From positions 1 through 39,667 of the forward strand of contig CALVTV010000034.1 in assembly GCA_944363005.1 (NCBI GenBank): a stretch of 39,667 nt of DNA, given 5' to 3'. This DNA comes from an uncultured Clostridia bacterium. GTDB lineage: Bacteria; Bacillota; Clostridia; Christensenellales; Aristaeellaceae. Positions 1 through 8,396 of the stretch are shown in pieces. Made by a program: the position numbers and the translations under genes. The first letter of the stretch is position 1. Every line of letters starts with the position of its first letter. A model generated the notes under the pieces. It searched no databases and was not told the DNA's origin. It saw only the letters and a program-made list of their open reading frames with translations.

Positions 1-124
1 GTTGGCTCATGTTCGGCGCAAACGCAAGCACCAGGCCCAATATCAGCGATACAATAGCGGCCATAGAAAAGCTTAAGCGAGCCTTTCTTCCCATGGAAAA
101 GATAGACGAATCCGATCCTCTCAT
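1..124 (-). CDS. N-terminus of an unidentified membrane protein (cut by window edge)
   Basis: An ATG at 124 reads leftward off the window, giving about 41 residues. A strong GGAGGA ribosome binding site lies a few bases upstream and a perfect consensus promoter stands at 191-219. The peptide begins with a short polar, basic segment containing GRKARL, followed by a hydrophobic stretch of about 20 residues rich in Ile, Leu, Val and Ala. This looks like an N-terminal membrane anchor or uncleaved signal. Too little is visible to name a family. It is divergent from trkA. Confidence 0.7.
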   Translation of the reverse strand, partial: MRGSDSSIFSMGRKARLSFSMAAIVSLILGLVLAFAPNMSQ

Positions 125-190
125 CGCAAAATCCTCCTCCACAAGTAAAATATGAACCAGCGAACAGGGCTTGTTCCGATCCTGATATCC

Positions 191-219
191 ATTATAGAGA
201 GCCAGGCTTGGCCTGTCAA
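191..219 (-). promoter_or_regulatory. Sigma-A promoter for the left-edge membrane protein gene
   Basis: On the minus strand TTGACA (219-214) and TATAAT (196-191) are separated by 17 bases. Both hexamers match consensus exactly. The start codon at 124 lies about 60 bases downstream of the expected transcription start. Confidence 0.8.
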
Positions 220-286
220 GTGCGCAGGCAATCCGTTCAATTGGTGCAATGAATTGGAGAAAATGTTAAGAAAATGGATGCGGCAA

Positions 287-315
287 TTGACATCAAAAAC
301 AGCATGGTCTATAAT
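287..315 (+). promoter_or_regulatory. Sigma-A promoter for trkA-trkH
   Basis: TTGACA (287-292) and TATAAT (310-315) are separated by 17 bases, a perfect consensus. Transcription would start near 322. That excludes the upstream in-frame ATG at 274 as the trkA start and supports the ATG at 397. Confidence 0.85.
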
Positions 316-396
316 GAATCCGAATTGGCGCCGTTCGTGCGCTCTCTTGGAGGAAGATACATGCTGCTCAAAGCTGCAAAGAAAAAGGCTTCCGGG

Positions 397-1764
397 ATGA
401 AAATCATCATCGTCGGTTGTGGTAAAGTTGGTCATACGCTCACCGAGCGGCTCGTTCAGGAAGGACATGATATCACCATCGTCGATACAAGTGAACGAGT
501 CATCCGGGATACGACGGAAGTATTTGACGTCATGGGGATTCGGGGCAACGGCGCCAGCCTGAGCGTTTTGATGGAGGCCGGATTGCAAACGGCAGATCTG
601 GTCATCGCGGTAACGGGTTCCGATGAACTCAACTTGCTCTGCTGTACCATTGCTAAAAAGGCTGGTAAAAATTTGGCAGCGATTGCGCGAGTCCGCAATC
701 CCGATTACAACCGGGAACTGCCCTACCTGCGTCAGCAGCTTGGCCTTTCCATGATTATCAACCCGGAACTGGAAGCCGCGCGCGAAATTGCCCGCCTGCT
801 TTCCAGCCCCGAAGCGTTGACCATCAGCGCATTTGCCCGAGGGCAGGCAGAACTGGTGCGCTTTCGCATCCCCGGCAAAAATAAGCTCTGCGGCATGTGC
901 ATTTCCGACCTGAATACCATTTTTCATTTTGATTTTCTGGTTTGTGCCGTTGGCCGCGAGGGCGAGGTCCGTATTCCGGACGGTTCCTTCCGCCTTGCCG
1001 ATGGAGATGACATCATGATCGTCGCCTCCACGCGGGACGTTCACAAGATCTTTGAAAGCATCAATTTGCGCAGCACAGCTGTTCGCAGTTGCATGATCAT
1101 CGGCGGAGGCAAGTCCTCCTACTACCTGGCCAGGCTGCTGCTCGAACAGAAGATGCAGGTCAAAATCATCGAGTCCCGGCGCGAGCGTTGCGAGGAATTG
1201 AGCGCCTTGCTTCCGGAAGCCGTAGTCATCTGCGGCGACGGTGGGGATGAAGTGTTGCTCAAAGAAGAGGGCATCGATTCCGCGGAAGCCTTTGTTCCGC
1301 TGACCGGTTTGGACGAAGAAAACATCCTGCTGACGCTCTTCGCCAAGCGCGTGCCGAATCTCAAGACGATCACCAAGATCAACCGCATTACGTTCAACGA
1401 CGTGATCGACGGTTTGGAACTGGGCAGTGTCGTCTACCCCAAGCACATTACGGCGGAATCCATCATCGCATACGTTCGTGCGCGCCAGAATTCCATTGGC
1501 AGCAACGTTGAAACCCTCTATCACCTTTTTGACAATCGCGTAGAGGCTATCGAATTCAACGTTCAAAAGAGCGCGCCGATCGTCGGCATTCCGCTGATGG
1601 ACCTCAAAAACAAGAAAGACGATCTGCTCATTGCCTGCATCAACCGCGGCGGCAAAATCATCTTCCCGCGCGGTCAAGACGCGATTCAGCCCGGCGATTC
1701 CGTCATCATCGTCACCACACATACGGGCCTCAGCGATATCAGCGATATCCTGAAGCAGAGGTAA
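397..1764 (+). CDS. trkA: Trk system potassium uptake protein TrkA
   Basis: This is the 455-residue peripheral NAD-binding subunit that gates the TrkH potassium channel. It has two tandem RCK units. The first Rossmann motif is GCGKVG at residues 7-12, with an acidic Asp30 after the second strand. The second begins near residue 232 with a GGGKSS loop (236-241). Each is followed by a TrkA-C ligand-binding segment. The length matches the family's usual 450-460 residues. The ATG at 397 is preferred over the in-frame ATG at 274. It begins directly with the MKIIIVGCGKVG core, has AAAGG eight bases upstream and lies downstream of the consensus promoter at 287-315. trkH follows four bases later, so the pair is one transcript. 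Confidence 0.95.
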   Translation: MKIIIVGCGKVGHTLTERLVQEGHDITIVDTSERVIRDTTEVFDVMGIRGNGASLSVLMEAGLQTADLVIAVTGSDELNLLCCTIAKKAGKNLAAIARVRNPDYNRELPYLRQQLGLSMIINPELEAAREIARLLSSPEALTISAFARGQAELVRFRIPGKNKLCGMCISDLNTIFHFDFLVCAVGREGEVRIPDGSFRLADGDDIMIVASTRDVHKIFESINLRSTAVRSCMIIGGGKSSYYLARLLLEQKMQVKIIESRRERCEELSALLPEAVVICGDGGDEVLLKEEGIDSAEAFVPLTGLDEENILLTLFAKRVPNLKTITKINRITFNDVIDGLELGSVVYPKHITAESIIAYVRARQNSIGSNVETLYHLFDNRVEAIEFNVQKSAPIVGIPLMDLKNKKDDLLIACINRGGKIIFPRGQDAIQPGDSVIIVTTHTGLSDISDILKQR

Positions 1765-1768
1765 CGCC

Positions 1769-3235
1769 ATGAATATGAAGAGTATTTCCTATATTCTGGG
1801 CTGGATTCTCAGAATTGAAGCCATATTCATGGCGCTTCCCGTGGTCACTTCGGTGATCTACGAGGAACCGGAAGGCGTCGCTTATCTGGCCGTCATGGTG
1901 ATATGCCTCCTCCTCGGCCAGCTGCTCACGCACAAAAAACCCAAGAACCCCAGTTTTTACGCCAAGGAAGGCTTTGTTACCACCGCGCTCGGTTGGATCG
2001 CGATGAGTTTGTTCGGCTGTCTGCCCTTCATCCTCACCGGAGAGATCCCGAGCTTTGTGGATGCGTTGTTTGAAACGGTATCCGGATTCACCACAACGGG
2101 CGCCAGCATTCTGACCGACGTCGAAGCGATGAGCCATTGTTCCCTCCTCTGGCGCAGCTTTACGCACTGGATCGGCGGCATGGGCGTGCTCGTCTTCCTG
2201 CTTGCGGTTTTGCCGATGGTCGGCGGTTCCAACATGCACTTGATGAAGGCCGAAAGCCCCGGCCCTTCGGTCGGCAAACTCGTACCCAAAGTTCGCTTTA
2301 CCGCGCAAATCCTGTACCGGCTCTACATCGTGCTGACCGTTTTGGAGTTTGTGCTGCTCCTGCTGGGCAAAATGCCCGTCTTCGATGCGCTGTGCATATC
2401 CTTCGGCACTGCGGGCACGGGTGGCTTCGGCATCAAAAACGACTCGATCGCCAGTTATTCGCCGTATCTTCAATGGGTCGTCACCATATTCATGATCCTG
2501 TTCGGCGTCAACTTCAACGTGTACTTCCTGGTCTATATTCGCAAATTCCGCGACGCAGTCCGCTGTGAAGAGATGCGTTGGTATCTGGCCATCATCGCCG
2601 CCGCTATCGCGCTCATCTGCGTCAACGCCTATGATCTGGCTTTGACGCTGGAAAACAATTTGCGCAATTCCGCTTTTCAGGTGGCTTCCATCATCACAAC
2701 GACAGGCTTTGCCACGGTCAACTTTGACCTATGGCCCGAGTTCTCGCGAACGATACTCATCCTGCTCATGTTCTGCGGAGCTTGCGCAGGGAGCACAGGC
2801 GGCGGTATTAAAGTTTCGCGCATTGTCATCGCAGCGAAAGCTATGGGCGCTTATATCGGCTCTTTTCTGCATCCGCGCGCTGTGCGCAGAATCAAGTTTG
2901 AGGACAAGGATGTCGAAACCGAAACCCTTCGAGCCATCTTGGTTTATTTTGTCGCCGTAGTCTTTATTTTTACGGCATCGGTGCTGCTCGTGTCCCTGGA
3001 TAACATGGATCAAGTCACCAACATCACGGCGGTTGCCGCGACGTTCAACAACATCGGCCCCGGCTTAAACGCAGTTGGCCCCACGTGCAACTTCTCCGGC
3101 TTCTCCGGCCTTTCCAAATATGTCATGATATTTGACATGCTGGCTGGACGCCTGGAAATCTTCCCGTTGCTGATGCTCTTCTATCCCCCGCTCTGGAAAG
3201 AAAGTTTAGCGGAAGCGCGCCGCAGAAAACGCTGA
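1769..3235 (+). CDS. trkH: Trk system potassium uptake protein TrkH (membrane channel subunit)
   Basis: This 488-residue integral membrane protein is the ion-conducting partner of TrkA. Its four selectivity-filter repeats can be seen: SGFTTTGAS, GTAGTGGFG, TTTGFATVN and FNNIGPGL. They are separated by hydrophobic helices, as in the TrkH/TrkG/KtrB superfamily. The length is typical. The AGAGG ribosome binding site overlaps the end of trkA, and only four bases separate the genes, which suggests translational coupling. An ATG six bases further in could also start the protein. A strong hairpin terminator follows at 3253-3288. TrkH rather than KtrB is favoured because the partner is a two-domain TrkA. 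Confidence 0.93.
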   Translation: MNMKSISYILGWILRIEAIFMALPVVTSVIYEEPEGVAYLAVMVICLLLGQLLTHKKPKNPSFYAKEGFVTTALGWIAMSLFGCLPFILTGEIPSFVDALFETVSGFTTTGASILTDVEAMSHCSLLWRSFTHWIGGMGVLVFLLAVLPMVGGSNMHLMKAESPGPSVGKLVPKVRFTAQILYRLYIVLTVLEFVLLLLGKMPVFDALCISFGTAGTGGFGIKNDSIASYSPYLQWVVTIFMILFGVNFNVYFLVYIRKFRDAVRCEEMRWYLAIIAAAIALICVNAYDLALTLENNLRNSAFQVASIITTTGFATVNFDLWPEFSRTILILLMFCGACAGSTGGGIKVSRIVIAAKAMGAYIGSFLHPRAVRRIKFEDKDVETETLRAILVYFVAVVFIFTASVLLVSLDNMDQVTNITAVAATFNNIGPGLNAVGPTCNFSGFSGLSKYVMIFDMLAGRLEIFPLLMLFYPPLWKESLAEARRRKR

Positions 3236-3252
3236 CCCCAGTATTCATATGA

Positions 3253-3288
3253 AAACCTCCCGGACATGGATTCGGGAGGTTTGTTTTT
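3253..3288 (+). terminator. Rho-independent terminator of trkA-trkH
   Basis: A ten-base perfect stem (3253-3262 with 3273-3282, core AACCTCCCG) with a ten-base loop is followed by GTTTTTG. It lies 18 bases after the trkH stop. Confidence 0.85.
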
Positions 3289-3399
3289 GCTCTTGCAGAT
3301 CATTCTGCAACCTGTGGGCCAAGAGGAGTATGCGCCCTTCAAAGCCGATCGCTTCAATATGTTGTGCTGCTGATGTTTGCGCTTTGATACATGTACATA

Positions 3400-3434
3400 T
3401 AAAGGAAGGGTGCTTCGGCATCGCCAAAGCACCC
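3400..3434 (-). terminator. Terminator of the DUF3048 gene
   Basis: On the minus strand GGGTGCTTTGGC (3434-3423) pairs with GCCGAAGCACCC (3419-3408), with one G-U pair and a three-base loop. It is followed by a moderately U-rich tail. It lies 40 bases beyond the stop of the minus-strand gene. Confidence 0.7.
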
Positions 3435-3473
3435 AGAGGGTCCGTGTTCTGTTTTAAGTGCGACGCAGGAAAA

Positions 3474-4781
3474 TCAGCCACCGAAGTTGAAATCCTGGTC
3501 GCCTTCGTCCTCAACCTCCACCATCGGTTCCGGCGTCGCGGCATTCGCCTTGGGCGTACGGGTCGCCTTGGGCGTGCGGGTCGGCTTCGGCGTAGCGGTG
3601 GGTTCCGGCGTGGGCTGCTGCTCGGCACCCTCGATCATTTCGCCAGCAGATACAAGCACAGGCTGGTCGTTGTTGACGATCTGAATAAACGTCTTGCCGA
3701 CCTTCATCTCCAGCTCCTGGCCATTCTCATCGAGGAACACCATGCGGCTCGCCTGAGAATCAAAGTCGTCCGCGGTCGTAGCGGAATGCGTGCGCACCCA
3801 CGTGCCGCGAATGTACTTGCCGTTCTGGAAGATTTCGCATGTGCCCTGGCCGACCAGCTGAATCACCGGACGGGAATTGTTGTTGTTGAGGAAAGAAACA
3901 TCCGTACGCAGGACAATCACGTTCGCATAGGACGTAGCCATACCGGTCGTCCCGTCGATATACGGTTCGCCGTTGCGATAGCGGTCGTACAGACCGGTCG
4001 CCTCGTTGTAGTAGTACTCGGTGATGTATGCGGGATTGGTCGTCTTGTAGTTGATCGTGATGTGAGAAACATCCGTTCCGCGATCCAGACCCGTTTCCGT
4101 GAACTTGTAGGGATGCTTGGTGGGCTCGCTGGTGAACAAGCCGAGCACCGCCTGCATGTCAATCTGGACGTTGTGCGGCATGACGTGGTTGCCGTCGCTC
4201 TCGCGATGGAACAGGTCGGAATAATTGCGTTCAATGCCCTCAATAAACGGGAAAACCCATCGGCCCTTCTGGCGGGCATCCGGATGCAGATGCAGGGCCC
4301 AGTTGTCCACATCGACGATCAGGTCGTTCTTGGTGGCCGCGTTCTGCCAGCCGTAGAACACCCACGCGCTCCCCCACATCTCACGAATCGAGCCCATCGG
4401 CACACGGCCGGAACGAACCGGGCCGGCATAGTTGGGGATCTGGCTCATGAACAGCGCAACGGAGCGCGTAGAACCATCCTTCTGAATGGGCATCTCGTAC
4501 ATGATGTCCGCAGAAGAAACGCCCCAGTGCGGCAGCGCTTCGGGATGCGCGTCGATGGTAACAAGAATCGGGTAGTAATTGCCGTACCAAACTTCACCGG
4601 TCAGCGGGTTGATACCACTAATGTCCGGATTCTCACCAGGGACGGTGACCGTGATTTTCTTGGAAGCTTCAATACCTGCCGAGGGCAGCTCCAAATAATA
4701 CGACTCCTCCGCAATCGCGGCAGAACAGCACAGCAGGCTGATGAGCAAAGCCGTCACCAACCACTTAGCCATATGATGCAA
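3474..4781 (-). CDS. DUF3048-family exported protein (YerB-like)
   Basis: This is a 435-residue protein with an N-terminal hydrophobic signal (about residues 5-24, ending AAIA). A DUF3048 N-terminal domain follows, with recognisable stretches such as PVRSGR and VFYGWQNA, then a C-terminal half with NAATG, RNGEPYIDG and the TFIQIVN end. The last 60 residues are a low-complexity Pro/Thr/Lys tail ending in acidic residues. The start is chosen as TTG at 4781, because GGAGGT lies seven bases upstream. The ATG upstream at 4796 contains that motif within its own first codons, and the ATG at 4772 is too far from it. The biochemical function of the family is unknown; a cell-envelope role is inferred from export. 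Confidence 0.88.
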   Translation of the reverse strand: MHHMAKWLVTALLISLLCCSAAIAEESYYLELPSAGIEASKKITVTVPGENPDISGINPLTGEVWYGNYYPILVTIDAHPEALPHWGVSSADIMYEMPIQKDGSTRSVALFMSQIPNYAGPVRSGRVPMGSIREMWGSAWVFYGWQNAATKNDLIVDVDNWALHLHPDARQKGRWVFPFIEGIERNYSDLFHRESDGNHVMPHNVQIDMQAVLGLFTSEPTKHPYKFTETGLDRGTDVSHITINYKTTNPAYITEYYYNEATGLYDRYRNGEPYIDGTTGMATSYANVIVLRTDVSFLNNNNSRPVIQLVGQGTCEIFQNGKYIRGTWVRTHSATTADDFDSQASRMVFLDENGQELEMKVGKTFIQIVNNDQPVLVSAGEMIEGAEQQPTPEPTATPKPTRTPKATRTPKANAATPEPMVEVEDEGDQDFNFGG

Positions 4782-4825
4782 CGTAAACACCTCCATATAA
4801 AATGTAAGAGAACCGTACCCATATC

Positions 4826-4854
4826 ATCATAACCTAAATTACGCAAACATGCAA
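4826..4854 (-). promoter_or_regulatory. Sigma-A promoter for the DUF3048 gene
   Basis: TTGCAT (4854-4849) and TATGAT (4831-4826) are 17 bases apart on the minus strand, about 45 bases upstream of the chosen TTG start. Confidence 0.65.
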
Positions 4855-5014
4855 GCTTTTCGCCTAAAAAACGAAAACTTCGCACGCTTTTACGGATGTG
4901 CGCATTGAATATAGGAAGGAGCGCTTCTTTTGCCAACTCCTCATTTTGCAGGCACAGCGAAATCTCTATGCAAGATTGATAGAGAAAAAGCCCTAAAAAA
5001 TGGCAAACTTGGGG

Positions 5015-5043
5015 TTGCAAAAAGTATAAAATGGCTCTATAAT
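5015..5043 (+). promoter_or_regulatory. Sigma-A promoter for the aminotransferase gene
   Basis: TTGCAA (5015-5020) and TATAAT (5038-5043) are separated by 17 bases. The start codon is about 45 bases downstream of the expected transcription start. Confidence 0.75.
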
Positions 5044-5093
5044 AATACAGCCATTCATTTTTCGATGTTTGCGAAGCTGAAGGAGGAATTGTT

Positions 5094-6299
5094 TTGTCAC
5101 TGGAGCTTTCTCGCGTGTGCAGCGCGATTTCCCCGTCGCCAACGTTGGCCATTGACGCCAAAGCAAAAGAGATGCGTGCGCTTGGCCGCGACGTCATCTC
5201 GTTCTGTGCCGGAGAACCGGATTTCAAAACGCCGCAGTACATCCGCACCGCTGCCCACGAAGCTTTGGATCTGGGCCTGACGGGCTATACGGCCGTTCCC
5301 GGAACCATGGAGCTGCGCCGCGCCATCTGCGACAAACTCAAGAACGACAATGGTTTGACCTATACGCCTGCGCAGATTGTCGTCTCCAACGGGGCGAAGG
5401 CGTCCCTGTATACGGCAATCAGCGCGCTGCTCAATCCGGGCGACGAAGTGCTCATCCCTACCCCATGCTGGGTTTCCTATCCGGAGATGGTTCGTCTGGC
5501 AGGCGGTGTGCCGGTGCTTGTGCCGGGCGTTCCGCAGAAAAACTTTGTCGTCGAGGCGGCGGACATGGCGCCCTATGTCACAGAGCGTACGAAGCTGTTG
5601 ATCCTCAATTCCCCGAACAACCCGAATGGTTGTGTCTGGAACCGCGAACAGCTGCGCGCCATCGCGGAGCTGGCCGTGGAGAAAAAATTCTACATCATCT
5701 CCGATGAAATCTACGAAAAGCTCATCTACGACGGCGTAGAGCACGTATCCATCGCTTCCCTGGGCGAGGAGATTTACAATCAGACCATCGTCATCAACGG
5801 TGTCTCCAAGACGTTCGCCATGACCGGATGGCGCATTGGTTACGCGGCAGGCCCCGCGCCGATTCTCAAAATCATGAGCAGCCTGCAAAGCCAGATTGCC
5901 AGCTGCAGCAACTCCATTGCGCAGTACGCAAGCGTCGCGGCCCTCAGCGATCCCCGCCGTGATGCCGTCGTTGAGCAAATGCGCGCCGAGTACGACCGAC
6001 GCAGAACACACCTCGTTTCGCGTCTCAATGCGATTCCGGGCATCCGCTGCCTCAAGCCCCAGGGCGCGTTTTACGTGATGATGGAGGTCACCGGCCTGTT
6101 CGGCAAGCATTGCGGCGACCGCGAGATCAACAGTTCCATGGCGTTTGCCGAGTGTCTTCTCGAGCGCGCGGATGTCGCAGTCGTGCCGGGCGATGCGTTC
6201 TGCACGGAGGGCTTCTGCCGCATGTCCTATGCCACTTCGCTGGAAACGATCGACCGAGGCGTCACCCGCATCGCCGAATTTGTCGCTTCTCTCACCTGA
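5094..6299 (+). CDS. Aspartate aminotransferase-type PLP enzyme (class I/II aminotransferase)
   Basis: This 401-residue PLP-dependent aminotransferase is of fold type I, resembling bacterial AspB/AspC-type enzymes (Igamma subgroup). The PLP Schiff-base lysine is K239 in NGVSKTFAMTGWRIGY. SPNNPNG (173-179) contains the conserved Asn that contacts the cofactor phenol. D204 in SDEIYEKL is the ring-nitrogen partner, followed by Y207, and R247 lies in GWRIGY. The enzyme probably moves the amino group between aspartate (or a related substrate) and 2-oxoglutarate, but specificity cannot be read from sequence. The start is TTG at 5094, with AAGGAGGAA six bases upstream. It is monocistronic, with a promoter at 5015 and a terminator at 6310. 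Confidence 0.93.
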   Translation: MSLELSRVCSAISPSPTLAIDAKAKEMRALGRDVISFCAGEPDFKTPQYIRTAAHEALDLGLTGYTAVPGTMELRRAICDKLKNDNGLTYTPAQIVVSNGAKASLYTAISALLNPGDEVLIPTPCWVSYPEMVRLAGGVPVLVPGVPQKNFVVEAADMAPYVTERTKLLILNSPNNPNGCVWNREQLRAIAELAVEKKFYIISDEIYEKLIYDGVEHVSIASLGEEIYNQTIVINGVSKTFAMTGWRIGYAAGPAPILKIMSSLQSQIASCSNSIAQYASVAALSDPRRDAVVEQMRAEYDRRRTHLVSRLNAIPGIRCLKPQGAFYVMMEVTGLFGKHCGDREINSSMAFAECLLERADVAVVPGDAFCTEGFCRMSYATSLETIDRGVTRIAEFVASLT

Positions 6300-6309
6300 T
6301 TTTCTTCGT

Positions 6310-6338
6310 GCGGCCTGCTTGTGCAGGCCGCGCTTTTT
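6310..6338 (+). terminator. Terminator of the aminotransferase gene
   Basis: A perfect nine-base stem, GCGGCCTGC (6310-6318) with GCAGGCCGC (6323-6331), has a TTGT loop and is followed by a T5 run at 6334-6338. Confidence 0.9.
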
Positions 6339-6358
6339 GTCGTGGTCAACGGTTTTCA

Positions 6359-6393
6359 TTGACATCGGGTACAAACCCGTGCTAAAGTATAAT
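6359..6393 (+). promoter_or_regulatory. Candidate atypical promoter with internal dyad, upstream of the nitroreductase gene
   Basis: Perfect TTGACA (6359-6364) and TATAAT (6388-6393) hexamers are separated by 23 bases, longer than the usual 16-18. The spacer carries the inverted repeat CGGGTacaaACCCG (6366-6378). It may be a regulated promoter, or only the -10 may be real. A small hairpin, GGGGA/TCCCC (6406-6419), lies in the leader before the start codon. Confidence 0.4.
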
Positions 6394-6441
6394 ACAGGAA
6401 ATACGGGGGAATCGTCCCCTTTGATTCGGGAGCGAATGATC

Positions 6442-7161
6442 ATGTTTGAACTGAATATTGAAAAGAGCTGGTGCGACGCGGTGTATGCCCGCAGTTCTGT
6501 GCGCAAATATACCGGAGCGCCGGATAAAGAGCAGCTGGACAGGTTGGGCGTGCTCTGCCGCAAGCTGAGTTGGCAGGGCGTCACAATCCGCATGTTCAAA
6601 GGCCCGGGATTGCGCAGCCAGATTCGGGGCACCGATGTATACGCGGTCATTATCGCCAAGCAGGGCACTCCGATGGAGGTCGAGGGCTTCATGGGTGAAG
6701 CCCTGGTTCTGGAAGCCACGGCCATGGGCCTGGGAAGCTGCTGGCTTGGCGCGGGATATTATCCGGACATCATCAGCCGCAACGTGAACCTGCAAAACGA
6801 CGAAGCCGTTCACTGCGTCATCGCCCTGGGAAAAGCGCAATTGCCCGCATTCGCGCCCAAACGCAAACCCCTTGAAAAAGTTTGCGGCATGACGGAAGCC
6901 CAGCTCGGCGAGTTGGGCACATGGCAGAAGGAAGCTGTACTGGCGGCGCGCGTGGCCCCCAGCGCGATCAATATGCAGCCCTGGAAAATCACTGCGGACA
7001 AAACCAGCGTGACCATCAGCGAACCTACGGCTGTGCTCTACAAAAAGTACGCAGCGTTGGATCGGGGCATCTGCATGCTCCATGCTACTGTGGGCGCTTT
7101 CAAAGCCGGCCGCAAGGCCGCCTGGAAAAAAGTGGACGGCGGATACGCTATGCGGGCATGA
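6442..7161 (+). CDS. Nitroreductase-superfamily protein (TM1586-like)
   Basis: This 239-residue protein resembles the TM1586-type nitroreductase family, in which two nitroreductase-like halves lie in one chain. The first half has the ARSSVRKY opening motif and the EGFMGEALVLEATAMGLGSCW helix typical of FMN-binding nitroreductases. The second half contains ARVAPSAINMQPW, the usual motif for FMN contacts, and ends in an amphipathic helix. It probably binds FMN and catalyses NAD(P)H-dependent reduction; the substrate is unknown. The ATG at 6442 is chosen because GGGAG lies nine bases upstream; an ATG six bases earlier would be too close to it. A strong terminator follows at 7174. Confidence 0.85.
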   Translation: MFELNIEKSWCDAVYARSSVRKYTGAPDKEQLDRLGVLCRKLSWQGVTIRMFKGPGLRSQIRGTDVYAVIIAKQGTPMEVEGFMGEALVLEATAMGLGSCWLGAGYYPDIISRNVNLQNDEAVHCVIALGKAQLPAFAPKRKPLEKVCGMTEAQLGELGTWQKEAVLAARVAPSAINMQPWKITADKTSVTISEPTAVLYKKYAALDRGICMLHATVGAFKAGRKAAWKKVDGGYAMRA

Positions 7162-7173
7162 GTTGCAAACATC

Positions 7174-7203
7174 AAGCGGACAGCAATTGCTGTCCGCTTT
7201 TTT
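7174..7203 (+). terminator. Terminator of the nitroreductase-like gene
   Basis: A 26-base perfect palindrome (7174-7199), with stem AGCGGACAGC and an AATT loop, runs into TTTTTT (7198-7203). Confidence 0.92.
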
Positions 7204-7285
7204 GTTTCTCTCAGATATTCTGTTTGTACAAACCCGGATAGTCCATCGCCTCTCGGGGAAAAGTACTCGCCAAGGGGGAATGCGC

Positions 7286-8011
7286 ATGCTCACTGGCTGC
7301 ATACGAACAGTTATCCTGTTTCTCGTCACCACCGTTGTCGTCCGCCTGATGGGAAAACGTCAGTTGGCGCAACTGCAACCCTACGAAGTGGTCATCATGC
7401 TCATGGTTTCCGACCTGGCAACGCAACCCATGGGCGATGTGGAATTGCCGCTTCTGGGCGGTGTTGTCGCGATTCTAACGCTGCTGATTCTGCATTGCCT
7501 GCTCAGCGCGCTCTCGTTTTCCAGCATGCGCCTGCGCAGGCTCATCTGCGGCAGGCCGAGTGTGCTCGTACGAAACGGAAAAATCTGCGAGCAGGAGCTG
7601 CAACGGCTTTGCTTTGATATGTCTGATTTGATGGAAGGGATTCGCTCACAGGGCGTCATCGGCTTGCAGGAAACCGGCAGCGTCGTTTTGGAGACAAACG
7701 GCTCGCTGAGCGTCTTTCCTTCCGCTGCTCACCGGCCTGCGACCCGCAGCGAGCAGGGCCTTCCGCCGCTCTATGACGGCATTCCGCTGACGTTGATTCT
7801 GGACGGCAAGCTCCAGGAGCGAACATTGCGCATTGCCGGGCTGGAAGTAGGCTGGCTGCGTCGGCTTCTTCAGGCTCAGGGTATCGAGCGGGACGCCGAT
7901 GTGCTTCTTGCCGCGCTGGATACGCAGGGCTCGCTGTTGATTCAGGAAAAAGGCGACCAGGGCCGCCTTTTGAGCATCGATGCGGTATCTCCGGAGAAGG
8001 TGAGGTGGTGA
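7286..8011 (+). CDS. DUF421 membrane protein (YetF family)
   Basis: The 241-residue protein has three N-terminal transmembrane helices (about residues 5-20, 40-55 and 60-75). They are followed by the conserved GKRQLAQLQPYEVVIMLMVSDLA region that defines DUF421. A cytosolic C-terminal half contains the conserved RPSVLVRNGK and M.GIRSQGV segments. B. subtilis YetF-type proteins of this family are known from spore-related contexts, but the molecular function is not settled. The ATG at 7286 has GGGGG seven bases upstream, whereas the ATG at 7280 would touch it. The stop overlaps the ribosome binding site of the DUF4363 gene that follows, a pairing common in Clostridia. Confidence 0.88.
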   Translation: MLTGCIRTVILFLVTTVVVRLMGKRQLAQLQPYEVVIMLMVSDLATQPMGDVELPLLGGVVAILTLLILHCLLSALSFSSMRLRRLICGRPSVLVRNGKICEQELQRLCFDMSDLMEGIRSQGVIGLQETGSVVLETNGSLSVFPSAAHRPATRSEQGLPPLYDGIPLTLILDGKLQERTLRIAGLEVGWLRRLLQAQGIERDADVLLAALDTQGSLLIQEKGDQGRLLSIDAVSPEKVRW

Positions 8012-8012
8012 T

Positions 8013-8396
8013 ATGCGCAGACGGTTGTGGACCGTTGTGATTGTCTCCGCGCTGCTGTTCGCATTGGGATGGCTTGAGCACGCCGGCGTGACCGATTTGA
8101 CGCAGACGGCCCTCGAGCAAACCCGCTCCATACTCGATGACATTCGCGCACAGGATCTTGAAACAGCCCTGCAAAAAAGCCGCGCGCTCGACGAAATGTG
8201 GGATGCGCGCGCGGTACGTCTGGAGATGATGGTCGATCACCGATCGACGGACGAAGTGCGATACGCGCTTTCCAAGCTCATTGCTGCGCTGGAAAGCGGC
8301 GATCCGGCCTCCGCAATGGTCTATGGCGGAGAACTGGAGGGCAGTATCGAGCATGTCTTTGAACGCCAGGAACTCTCGATCCAAAACATTCTTTAA
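8013..8396 (+). CDS. DUF4363-family small membrane-anchored protein
   Basis: The 127-residue protein starts with a basic RRR, then one hydrophobic helix (about 6-20), then a mainly helical extracytoplasmic domain. Conserved DUF4363 features are visible, such as the W in the EMWDAR segment and the DELSIQNIL-like end (here RQELSIQNIL). The GAGGTGG ribosome binding site lies within the end of the upstream DUF421 gene, and only one base separates the genes. Co-translation with DUF421 suggests the two act together at the membrane; function is unknown. The stop codon overlaps the stop of the convergent HD gene. Confidence 0.82.
   Translation: MRRRLWTVVIVSALLFALGWLEHAGVTDLTQTALEQTRSILDDIRAQDLETALQKSRALDEMWDARAVRLEMMVDHRSTDEVRYALSKLIAALESGDPASAMVYGGELEGSIEHVFERQELSIQNIL

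Noticed and set aside
171..198. TTGTTC-16-TATAGA promoter on the + strand before trkA
   Set aside because: It overlaps the perfect minus-strand promoter, and trkA has a perfect promoter of its own at 287-315.
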